NCBI GenBank assembly: GCA_014773175.1
Contig: VXCM01002087.1
Span: 1 to 64,000, forward strand
DNA from: Lucifuga dentata
Taxonomy: Eukaryota; Chordata; Actinopteri; Ophidiiformes; Bythitidae
Direction: 5' to 3'
Length of the DNA: 64,000 nt
The notes beneath the pieces are model-generated. The model saw only the letters and a list, made by a program, of their open reading frames with translations. It searched no databases and was not told where the DNA came from. The translations under genes were made by a program, and so were the position numbers. Shown piece by piece: positions 30,260 to 40,200 of this stretch. Position 1 is the stretch's first letter; the number at the start of each line of letters is the position of its first letter.

Positions 30260-30891
30260 CACTCACTCACAACATCACATAACATTGTGTTTTGTAAATG
30301 AAAAATACCGCCCCCACCAAAAAAACATTAAAGCCCTATGATCACACGCACAAACATCACACTGTTCAGTGTTCAAATTTAATTTTTAAAAAGCAAAAAA
30401 AAAAAAAAAAAAAATCAATTAAAAAATAGAGTTATGTTGAGGAAACTCTAGTTTATACATTTATTTTACTTCATACTTCTTAATACTGCATGTGTTGTGT
30501 TCATTGATTCACTGAAGTTCATTCAGGTTCATAAAAACTTGTTTTGTAAATAGCTCTCTGACTGTGATCAGAAACATTGATCTGAAGATAATTCTGAGGC
30601 TGTTCTATAATAAACAATAAATATAGCAAGTTAGGCAACTTCTGATCAACCCATATCCATGTCAGGATATGTCTTAAAGTGCGAACTTTTTGATTAAGCC
30701 TCACCCATCCAAGTACGGATATGGATAATTTAGTTGGTTGAACAGATACAGATAATGGTGTACTCACTCACCCCATTATTTTTCTTTTCTTAGATAATGT
30801 TTTTTTTAACCTGTGTTTCTTGCTCTATCATAGGTTCCTGTGAGTGGAGTAAAAACTAAAAAAAAAATAGACGGAACGTCAGAGAGACGAC

Positions 30892-31071
30892 ATGAGGCAG
30901 CTCAAAGGAAAGCCCAAGAAAGAAACTTCCAGGGACAAGAAAGAGCGTAAGCAGGCCATGCAGGAGGCCCGGCAGCAGGTGGCCACCGTGGTCCTGCCCA
31001 CTCTGACTGTGGTGGTGCTGATCATCGTGGTCTTTGTCTATGTGGCCACCAGACCTGGTGCTACCGAGTAG
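30892..31071 (+). CDS. smco4: smco4, single-pass membrane and coiled-coil domain protein 4
   Basis: Complete 59-codon ORF in one exon, the same length as I recall for vertebrate SMCO4 (formerly C11orf75/FN5). The protein starts MRQLKGKPKKETSRDKKERK, then a short charged coiled-coil segment QAMQEARQQV (21-30). One hydrophobic helix follows, about residues 33-52 (VVLPTLTVVVLIIVVFVYVA), ending TRPGATE. The basic N-terminus with no signal peptide suggests a cytosolic N-terminus and a tail-anchored or type-III-like single pass. Molecular function is unknown in the literature I know. It lies in an intergenic interval between divergent nlk and co-oriented nf1. Its shortness means gene finders often miss it. 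The ATG is the first in the exon after the splice acceptor, and the family N-terminus starts exactly there. Confidence 0.93.
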   Translation: MRQLKGKPKKETSRDKKERKQAMQEARQQVATVVLPTLTVVVLIIVVFVYVATRPGATE

Positions 31072-31940
31072 ACTGGAACGAAATGAAAAGACATGCAATC
31101 CAAAACTGACTGGGGTTTTACAAACTGATGATAGCTACACCCAAAGGATACAACCATCCCTCTGCAGGCCAAATAAAGGCCTCATCTGTCTCCCTCCCCT
31201 CTGTCTGTCTAAGCTATCTACTTTTTGTCTTAAAGTTTTCTCCAAAGTGCAGTAGTTTGCTAAAAGCAAGATCCAAGCTGCAAAAAAAAAGAAGAAAGAA
31301 AGAAAGAAAATGATAGAAGCAGTTGCTCCTTGGTGCCTTCAGATGGATGAAGATAGAAAAATTCATCCATTTTAACATGTTGATTTTACAGCAGCAGGAG
31401 GAATCGTGGGTTCAGGTGTTGCTTTGCAAAAACGATGCAATATTATGCTTACCAAAGGACTTGTGCTCAGCCTGCCAGGTTTGACCAGAGCTGGAAAAAA
31501 AAAAATGTATGAACAGGCGACTGGTTAAACCCTGTTTTTCTAGTGTGACTGTGGCTGAGCGGTGATGTTGTCTTACACCACATGAGCCTTGTTTCTAATA
31601 TGTACCACTCTTTGGACAGTACTTAAACCCATCACTATGGATTGGATAGATGAAAACTGTGTTAAAGAAAAGAAGTATTCAGTAATGCCAGTAGTTTCTA
31701 CTTCTTTAAACAGCAGAACACAACTCAAAAGTATCTCACTGAAAGCAATTTGGGAATGTGTAGGAATGTGTTGAAGTCCAGCGGACAAAACACACCGTGG
31801 CATATTTCTCTGTCTTTAATTTGAACATTACCCTTTTTGTTTCCATTAAGTTATTGACAACCATACCTTTGAGCCACTCACGACATCTGTGCAGATGTGA
31901 AAATGTGCCTTGACGTATATGAACTGTATTATTTCAGTTT

Positions 31941-31946
31941 AATAAA
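31941..31946 (+). terminator. smco4: Poly(A) signal of smco4
   Basis: AATAAA, 870 bp after the stop codon, in CAGTTTAATAAATTACATTT. A diverged duplicate of this flank, with its own AATAAA, lies near 32978. Confidence 0.65.
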
Positions 31947-32309
31947 TTACATTTTGAAAGAATTTGTTTGCTTTGTGTTGAAAGTCTGTTTGATTTATGC
32001 ACATAAAGGCCATATTTCTGCCACCGAACATTGGCATTAAAACCTTGCTGTGTAATTGTATTTACATGGTGATGTGACTGATGCACGATGTCACCTCACA
32101 AAGGGTTGTTCACGAGTAAATTGATTTAAATCTCAGAATCTTGATCTGTGACTTGGAGTGAGTCATTGTCAGTTTGTGCCACTTTCATTGCAATTGTAAC
32201 TGGGAAAAAAAAAAGATTTATTGCCTCCCAATTGCCTGCTAATTGAAATTTGAACATGTATGCAAACATACTGACATCTGTACCGTTGATGGCTGCTGTC
32301 CATGTCAGA

Positions 32310-32515
32310 ATGGCGTGGTTGCTGCTACAACATGAGGCATAGGTGTGACTGTTACAGTTTACTCAATATAAGAAAAGTATTTATAAATTTAAAAATGACT
32401 TCTAAATACAAAATACACATGATGTAAAAATCAGCACAGTAATTAACAGCAGATTACACGTTAGATTGTCTAACACAGCACAACACCCAGTCTTAGCCAA
32501 ACTGTTGGCCCATCC
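32310..32515 (+). repeat. Dispersed repeat, copy 1 (partner at 35225-35600)
   Basis: Shares CTACAACATGAGGCAT, GTGACTGTTACA-like text, AATGACTTCTAAATACAAAA, AAAATCAGCACAG and GTTAGATTGTCTAACACA with 35225-35600, same orientation. Family unknown. Confidence 0.75.
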
Positions 32516-32523
32516 TGGAACCT

Positions 32524-32935
32524 TTAAAGGACCTTGCTGTCCATTTTGCATGTTTGAGCCTAATATATTCAATTTTCATACATGTAACGTAACATTACTG
32601 ACAATCATTTCCCAAAGTATACTACTGGAACGGTGAATTAATGTTTTTCCTATTAAAATCAACTTGTTGATACTTGAAACGTTCTTGGGATAGGTAATCC
32701 ATCACCAACAAGACGTGTATTCAGGTTTTTTGAAGTTGCATAATTTTAGCATTTAAACGCAATAAAAAAGGCAGAGTGATCTGAAAATGCTTGCTGTTGT
32801 CAGTTCTTCACTACAGCACTTGAATACACCATTAGGAAGCATTTTCAGATCACTCTGCACTTTTTTTTAAAATTGCGTTTAAATGCTAAAATTACGTAAC
32901 TTCTAAAAAAAAAAAACCCAAATACACATGTTGTT
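32524..32935. mobile_element. TTAA element, subfamily A, copy 5: truncated and folded into a hairpin
   Basis: Left TTAA at 32524 then AGGACCTTGC. The reverse-oriented body runs to about 32770, where a copy of the same internal segment appears inverted (32837-32935). The arms 32707-32792 and 32837-32935 pair over about 85 bp and also share a non-element stretch (GCAGAGTGATCTGAAAATGC). The right TIR is absent. Confidence 0.8.
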
Positions 32936-33159
32936 CGTAATATACGTATACAGGTATATATGTACTATTTCAGTTTAATAAAATATTTTGAAAGACTCTG
33001 TATTTGCTTTGTGTCGAAACAATGTTGATTTATGCATATACATAAATCAATTGATTTATTCCTGTAGACTTGGAAAATCTAAATTGCCCATCACTGAGAA
33101 TAGTTTCTGTGTTTGATCTGTGGACCTTGGACTGGTCACCAGGGCTGAGGTCCAAGGTG

Positions 33160-33240
33160 AGCCAATGGATGCTGGGGTAGGCTCAGAGTTCCCCACGACC
33201 CTGCATTGGATAAATGAGTATGCAGAATGATGAATGGATT
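33160..33240 (+). mobile_element. LINE-tail fragment
   Basis: GATGCTGGGGTAGGCTCAGA and the following CGACCCTGCATTGGATAAAT resemble the fish retroposon phrase that usually ends in GGATGGATGG. Short and worn. Confidence 0.4.
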
Positions 33241-33420
33241 GCTGTCATTCGTTTTATGAGCAGTCACATGAGGTGCAGTTAAGGTTTTTACACTACACTG
33301 CGCATTGATGTTAGTTTGAAAATCTGAAATCTCAATTGTGAAAGATCTTAGAAAATCTGTCTTGTTTTCTGGTTTATAAAATCAAATTTTTTGATACAAT
33401 CTAAATTGTTTTAAGTGGTG

Positions 33421-33440
33421 TTAGGGTTAGGGTTAGGGTT
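33421..33440. repeat. Short interstitial telomere-like (TTAGGG)3
   Basis: Three perfect TTAGGG units then a T-tract, adjoining TTAA element copy 6. Confidence 0.85.
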
Positions 33441-33453
33441 TTTTTTTTTTTTT

Positions 33454-33595
33454 TTAAAGGACCATACTGTCAATTTTGCATGTCTAAACCCAATACATAC
33501 TACAAATTACATTACTGACAAATAAGTTCCAAAACATAAAACCTTATTATAGTTTTCATTTTATTTTGACATTTGATTGAAAAGGCTAAAGGGGC
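33454..33595. mobile_element. TTAA element, subfamily B, copy 6 (left-end fragment)
   Basis: TTAA then AGGACCATACTGTCAATTTT and CCCAATACATACTACAAATT; the match fades after TTTTATTTTGACA. The right half is absent. Confidence 0.7.
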
Positions 33596-33639
33596 TAAAG
33601 TGGTGGTCATAAGGGACTGGATTGCTGGATCAATATCTG

Positions 33640-33925
33640 TGTTTCTGTTCTGGATTCAAACCCAGCTGAGGCCTTTCTCTCCGTAATTTGAGTTTCTTCC
33701 AGGTGCACCTGTTTCCTCCCATTATCTGACAATATGCAGGTCAGGTTAACTGGAAACGCTAACTTGCCTGCAGGTGTGAATAAATTTGTGTGTGTGTGTG
33801 TGTGTGTGTTTGTTAGCCTTGTGAAAAACTGGATACCTGTTGATGTGTACCCAGCCATTTGGACAATGAATGCTGGAATAAGTTTCAGCCCCTGTGACCC
33901 TCCAAACAATGAACACATGTAGCGA
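33640..33925 (+). mobile_element. Degraded retroposon tail with (GT)n
   Basis: GGATTCAAACCCAGCTGAGG, ATGCAGGTCAGGTTAACTGG, a (GT)n tract (33787-33811) and GTACCCAGCCATTTGGACAA follow the order of the common fish retroposon that reads header, ATGCAGGTTAGG, GTGTGAAT, GACCTGTCCAGGGTGTACCC. Confidence 0.5.
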
Positions 33926-34449
33926 ATACACAATGTGTCAAATGTGTTAAGGAACTGACCCTTGGCAAAGCAAAGCACAAAATTGCCAGTTCCACAAAAA
34001 AAAAAAAAAAAAAAAAAGAAAACCAGTCTTGAACTGCCATCACTTTTTAAAGCTGATGATATTTTTGTGATTTAACTGCCCCTAACTAGTCAGGAAAACA
34101 AATTAATCCATGCACCTTCGCAACTTCTTCTTTGGTTTCCTCCTAGTTTACAATATTGCAGAAATATGTAAAAAATCAACATGTAAAATCAAGCTGCACA
34201 TAATGCTTGAAGTAAGGATTATGGTTGTGAAAATATTCAAATGACACATAGATACATAATGGCTTTTTCATGTTGTGCAAAACTCCAAAATCATTTGTCA
34301 CATCCAGCTTAGCCTCTCCCCCCACCCCCTGCCGCTGCCATAGTTCCTGCTGTGAGTGTGTTACACCTGCAGTTTGCTGCGTGAATACATCATTTGTAGA
34401 GCTGTCTGTAATGATTTCCTAGCTTTTATTATGAAGCACAAACACTATG

Positions 34450-35078
34450 TTCACATTACAGGCCTTAATGCTCAATTCTGATTTTTAGTCAGATCTCATC
34501 TTTTTCTCTTGAAGGTTCACATTCATAATTGTGTGTGATACTGGTGTGACCATTCTGTCGTAAAAGTCCACACATGCTCACATTTAACAAAAAAAAAAAA
34601 AAGNAAAAAAAAAAAAAAGCATGATCCCCGTGTGTGTTCACAAACAACAAAAAATGTCGAATGATAAAATAGAACCCCACTCGACCATTATCATGCAATT
34701 AATTTAAAATCTGCTTGGTTCCAGTGTGTTTCTTTAATTTAGCTTAATTGGAAGCTTATCCATATATCTAACAAATTTGGAATCTCCTCATCTCTACCCT
34801 GACACCTGCACTGTCGTAGCTGTCCTCCATATTTACTTTTACCAGGCTGCAAGGTGCCAGCTTCTACTATTCATACAGCGCCCACATGACAGAGATCAGA
34901 TAATGAATGAATGAATATGATCTTGGACCACATATACAAGTGGCCCAAATATGATATGAAAAAATTAGATTTGGTTTGTTCAGACTGCTCAGAAAAAAAT
35001 CTGATCTACGTCAAATGTAGGCCAAAAAAAAAAAAAAAAAAAATCAGAGCTGGGCCACTTCAGTCTATAATGTGAACG
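34450..35078. mobile_element. Non-autonomous DNA element with GTTCACATTA-type inverted ends
   Basis: The left end GTTCACATTACAGGCCTTAA returns inverted at the right as TCTATAATGTGAAC (about 35064-35077). Both ends also contain CAGATCT/AATCAGA-type text. Two poly-A tracts, one with an N, lie inside. No coding part. Target duplication not clear. Confidence 0.5.
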
Positions 35079-35224
35079 TTTCATAAATGTATGGTAATTT
35101 GTGTTACTACCTTATGTGAGCTGTTGCCAAATTTCTGAACAATTATTGCACCGGGAGATTTTAGGTTTAATGTGCAATGCCAAAACAGTTATGGACTGTC
35201 ATGGCTAATATATGGCTGTGTTAG

Positions 35225-35600
35225 GATGGCTGATACGGCTGGCTACTACAACATGAGGCATGAGGCAGAAGACTGTCTTGAGGTGCAAAAGGTGTTTATT
35301 TCACCCAAAAACACAGGCAGTAGAAATACAGACATGGAGCGTCCTAACAGCAACAAAGCATGATGTAAAATGGCAGTGTTTTATACTCTGTCCCTACTAA
35401 CTGGACCTAAATAAATACACAGATGTAACTGTTACAACTTGCATAACTTAAGAAAGCAAAGAACAGAATAAATAAATTCCCAAATGACTTCTAAATACAA
35501 AATACACAACATAATGTACTAAAAATCAGCACAGCAAATTACCACAGTGCACTACATGTTAGATTGTCTAACACAACAAAATACCCCTTCTCATTCTACA
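35225..35600 (+). repeat. Dispersed repeat, copy 2 (partner at 32310-32515)
   Basis: Same order of shared words as copy 1, with an extra segment of about 120 bp (35270-35400) absent from copy 1. Confidence 0.7.
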
Positions 35601-36489
35601 CTGCTGGTCCCTTTAAAATGGTGTTCTGGTTCCTGGCTGAAAGACAAAGAGGTGAGAATGCATGAACAGTTTAGCTCTTTTGCACTTAACTTTTGCACAT
35701 ATCTGAACCAATCGCTGCACTTTGTAACTGTTGATATTTCACTCTGAAATCTATAAAATCATCTTATTTTCCACAACAAACATTTCATTCCTTAGGCTGG
35801 ACTTCAATCAAATGCAGGCTGAGTGGCTGCTATAGCTTCTGCAAGATAAAACTACTATTAAAATACTCAATAAAATCATACCAAACAATAGTCTGTGCAG
35901 TTATTATTTCAATATACCAAATGTGATTTAATTTGCAAATTATGCTGTGCTATTATGTTAAAGATATGTTAAAGTCATTACAAGAGTGAAAGTGCTTAAT
36001 GTTGTGACTTCTATCTTTTTGAGAAAGTAAACAATAAAACATTTGAACAAAAAGAAAAAAAAAAACTTCACACTTAAGCTTCTAATTTAAAAAAAATATT
36101 TTTCATCTTAATACAATATACGTAACTTCGGATAATCATTTTTTGAGTGAATTCTGTATCTGTAAGTTTGTTTATTGGGTTTACCTGATACAGCCTGCAT
36201 TGGTTGTACTAATGTGTTGAATTAATATATATACATATATATTTTTTTCTGTTAAGTGCTTCAACTGTTTTGTTTTCCATTTACTTTTAATGAGGACCCT
36301 CTGTCCTCTGGAGTACAGGGTGACACTTTTTGTCAACCAAATAACAATTTAATCCTTTCAGGGTATGTCATATACTTAGAGGTCATTTATAATACTAGTT
36401 GTTTATTCTCTAAAATGTTTGACTTTTTTTGTATTATTTCTGCGAGTTACCATAAAATTGTTAATGAAAACACCACAAACCGTTTCTAG

Positions 36490-37225
36490 TAACTGAAAAC
36501 ATTCTGATAGGCCTGAAACGAGTTGACGCATGCGCGTTAAACACGTTATAAAGCACCCAGAATTAGCCAGAACCTTAACGGAAACGAAGATCTTTTGCCT
36601 TCAAATCAAAACCCGAAAACGCATGAAAATTGTATTACATTGAGCTGAATACCAAACCAGGGTGCTCCGGGGGTTAAAGACAGTAGAATATGTGCTTTAA
36701 TGGGCCCCCGCCGCTTTATTAGCCACAATAGCCAATGCAAGATATTATGGCTTAGACAAGGCAGCTAGAAATAATAATAATAAAAAAAACCTCCAAAGAC
36801 AGATGATTAATATACAAATACAAATGCAATTCGTTCCATTATATTCGTTCCATTATATGACAAAGGTCGAAGCCCTGTCTAGGTGGTTAATGCGTTTTCG
36901 CTGACTCTACACTTCTTAAATTGAAGAAACTAAACTTTTTTGGTAACGCAAATATTAATCTGAAGGTTGAAGGCGGAAATGGTGTTATTCAATCCAGCTA
37001 GATTACCGTTATCTCCAACACCTCCCATCAATTTCTTTGAAGAAGACTTCCGGTGGTGTGTCATGGCGGTGGCATGGTGAATCCTACTGAAAGGGAAAAA
37101 TAATTCGCCCCTGTTGTCCTTTCCCATCGAATCACGGCACAGTTTCATGTGGATCTGAACCTGACAAATCCGGCCTCAGACCTTGGATTTAGCAGCACAG
37201 CGTCGCGGTGTCCCTCCGCCCGGCC
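36490..37225 (+). promoter_or_regulatory. nf1: nf1 promoter and 5' UTR
   Basis: Upstream of the nf1 ATG are an NRF1-like palindrome GACGCATGCGCG (36525-36536), an ETS-like CTTCCGG (37048), and a YY1-like TCATGGCGGTGG (37061). No TATA box. If transcription starts upstream of 37060, the leader holds short upstream ORFs at 37063-37080, 37074-37103 and 37147-37158. The start site is not determined. Confidence 0.5.
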
Positions 37226-37285
37226 ATGGCGGCTCACAAACCAGTGGAATGGGTCCAGGCCGTGATTACTAGATTTGATGAGCAG
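37226..37285 (+). CDS. nf1: nf1 exon 1 (coding part)
   Basis: Residues 1-20, MAAHKPVEWVQAVITRFDEQ. Kozak context GGCCATGG. Donor GTAAGA at 37286. Intron 1 is the longest in the window (6.7 kb). Confidence 0.95.
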
Positions 37286-40200
37286 GTAAGATGGGCTAAT
37301 ATGATTCCGTGGATGGGTGTAGCAAGCTTTGGTAGTCAGGAGGCCTCACCGGCTAACCTTCCGTTTACCATGAAACAGAAGAAAGCAGTTCTTAGAAGTC
37401 ATTTAAAGCTATTTTCTCCGAGTGGAAGACTTTCCATGCCGAAATGTTTTTGCTTGCCCCAGCTCCAAAACACTGAAGATGAGCTCTTTCTAGCTAGCGC
37501 CGTCTGCACGATCGGTCAGCACATTTATCCCACGTTTGCCACGGGCTTTGTGCTGACCTGGCTTGCTAACTACACGACAATACCACACGGAGGAACGTGG
37601 CTTTGATTGTGGAACATGCACGTAACCGTCAATGCATCAGTTAAAGCTCCTTCAGCAACGTTTTCTTTCATGCCAGCTAGGTAGCTAACATTAGCAGGCC
37701 TGGCTATCTAATGTAAACAAATAAGATGTGAGTGTTAGCATGCTGCGCTCATATGAGCACATGAAGCTGCACTTTTCTGGCATCTGAGGAGGTTTCAATG
37801 AAAGTTAATGCTAGCTCTTTTTTTAATCTATCACTGCTTGGTGTGACAGGTGAGTCAAAACTGAAACAGCATCATTAAAGTTTAATATCATCTCGGTTTG
37901 TTGTAAGCCAGCTCAAAAGTTTGCACCTCCAACGATTTTCATTTGCAAACTGGTCATGCTTAAATTCAAGTTCTGATCCTCATGATCTTATCTTTGGGTT
38001 TGTAGATAGTGCATAATCCTTTGTAAATCGGTTGTAAAATGCACTTTAAAATTCAGTTCAGTAGGAATTTGGGTGTTTGAATCCCCACCCCCCAGCTCAG
38101 AATGTATTGTCTGCTTCAGTTTGCCCCATCAGTTTGCATTGCAAATATTTTGTTGTTTAAAAGGAAACGTGACTTTGTTTGATTTTCCAAGCCAGTTCTC
38201 TTTTTTTCTTTTTTCTTTTTAATTCAGTGTTTGCACTTTTGAAACAATTTAATCATTATTAGGACTCCAGAAGTCTCTGCATCTGGTGTCAGTGGCCGCA
38301 GATCCTGGATTGTAGCTGGTTTATCGGCTCAGCACGGATTACTACAGTTTGAAGAAAGTGGCATTAGGAGTTAGATAGATCCACTTCTCATAAGCCTCAA
38401 CTGAAGCCTTTCAATACCCTAATAATGATTATGATGATTAATTCATGATTATTACCATCACATTACCCCAAATGATCATCTTTTTGTTAACTAACCTCAC
38501 CTCATATTCAGCATTCTTGATGAATTCATTCACATCAGTAATTACATTGCAGTACTTTCTTATTGATGCCCTGATCATATTTTTGTCTTTGGTCATCTTC
38601 CTGGTCATTTAATATTGAGTGTTTAGAGAATATAGAGTGTTTTCCTGCATTCTAAACCTGTGCAGGCCCCATGTTTGATAATTTGTTAAACCAGTCCCTT
38701 TATGTTTATTATCTGAAAAGCTCTGCAGTTAGAAAATCAAGCCTGCATTTACAGGACAATACCAGCAGGTTTGTATTTTTATAACCTGCATTCATGTATG
38801 TTACTGAGAGTCATTTCCCAAAATATACTACACATTTTTGAATATTTTTTCCCTATCTTCCAGACTGCCATCGGTTTCACTTGATTCCAGTATGCTACAA
38901 AAGAATCAACTTGAAATGTGCTTTAGATAGATAATCCGTCACAGTGAACACTATTGTCTATTCAGCTTTTTTGTTGAAATAACTTTATTTAACTGGTCCA
39001 ATGCGGAGCTGCATGGAAGAAAGTGTATGTCTCCGCCAGGGAATATAGTCCCAGGAGAAGACAGCTTTTATCAAGAAATTAAAAACGACCATCCCTTCTA
39101 CATTCGAATGTACGTGTCAGCAGGTGAAACATTGAATTTAAGGTGTGTGTGTGTATTACTGAACATTTGATTTTGAGAGATTAGCAGATTTGGCAAAATG
39201 ACAGAAAAACTAAAATATGGTTTTATGTTTTGGAAATTGGTTGTCAGTAACATGTATGTCTGTAGTATTTATTAGGCTTAAACATGCAAAAATCACCAAC
39301 AGGTCCCTTAAAGCCTTCCAAATTAGGGTTTCTTGTTTATTTTGTACAGAGTCCTGCTGTCTTTTGTGTAAATAACCACAGTTTATATGGGCCTATTGCA
39401 ACGTCGTCTCATCTCCAGTAAGAAACGAAACACTGAAGTTCACTTTAGAGGAGCACTCCATGTGGGAAATGTCATTGAATCAGAGGCAGTGTGACTGTAA
39501 TTTTACCCAAAGTGGCTCTACTTGCCGTCAGTGTGGATATTTCATTCAAACCGCTCGCTGCTGGTCATTGATGCCAGTTCACTTTCTGGCAATGCTGTTA
39601 GAAAATAGTTCTAATGGAGCTTAGATGGAATTTTTTTTAACAGCCGGTGCCTGCACAATGGGTTAAACAGAGGACTGGAAATGCAGCTGGCTTTATCTAT
39701 TGATTACTGTTTAATAAAAAAAAAAATGCATCAGATACCCTCTGTACATATAGATCCAAAGTAGAAAGTGCATAAAGCACAGTTGACTGCAAGCAACAAT
39801 GATTTGTCCTGTCCTCTTAGCAGTTTTAGCCATGATTGGAGAAAGCATTAGAGAGAGATGTGGCCCACTTCCTGTTTGCGTCCACGCTGCCAACTTTGTC
39901 ACAGCCAAACGCTCTGCAATAAAAGATGTGAGTGTTCCTGACAGAACCTCAGGAGTGGCCACAATTCACAAAGTGATAAGCCTGCATGACTGTCTTGTAT
40001 TGTGACTCATGAGAAAGTCACCTGGTTTGGCTTTATTTATGAGTTTAACTGAGAATTTCCTGCTCACAAATAGCTTAGAACCTGTAATTCTGGGACAGCA
40101 GGATAAGTCTTGCGCTCTCTGCAGATCCCAGCACAAGATATAAATAGGTGTTAATGTTCTGATGTGCTTTAAAAAAAAAAAAAAAAGAAAAGAAAAGGAT

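Larger units (their letters stand above)
30834..31965 (+). other. smco4: smco4 terminal exon (5' UTR end, CDS, 3' UTR)
   Basis: Acceptor CTATCATAG ends at 30833. About 58 bases of 5' UTR precede the ATG. The 3' UTR runs to the poly(A) signal AATAAA at 31941-31946, so cleavage is expected near 31960-31970. Confidence 0.7.

Noticed and set aside
37286..37606. Open frame continuing from nf1 exon 1 into intron 1
   Set aside because: A good donor follows codon 20 and exon 2 joins in phase with the conserved LPIK; the extension has no homology.
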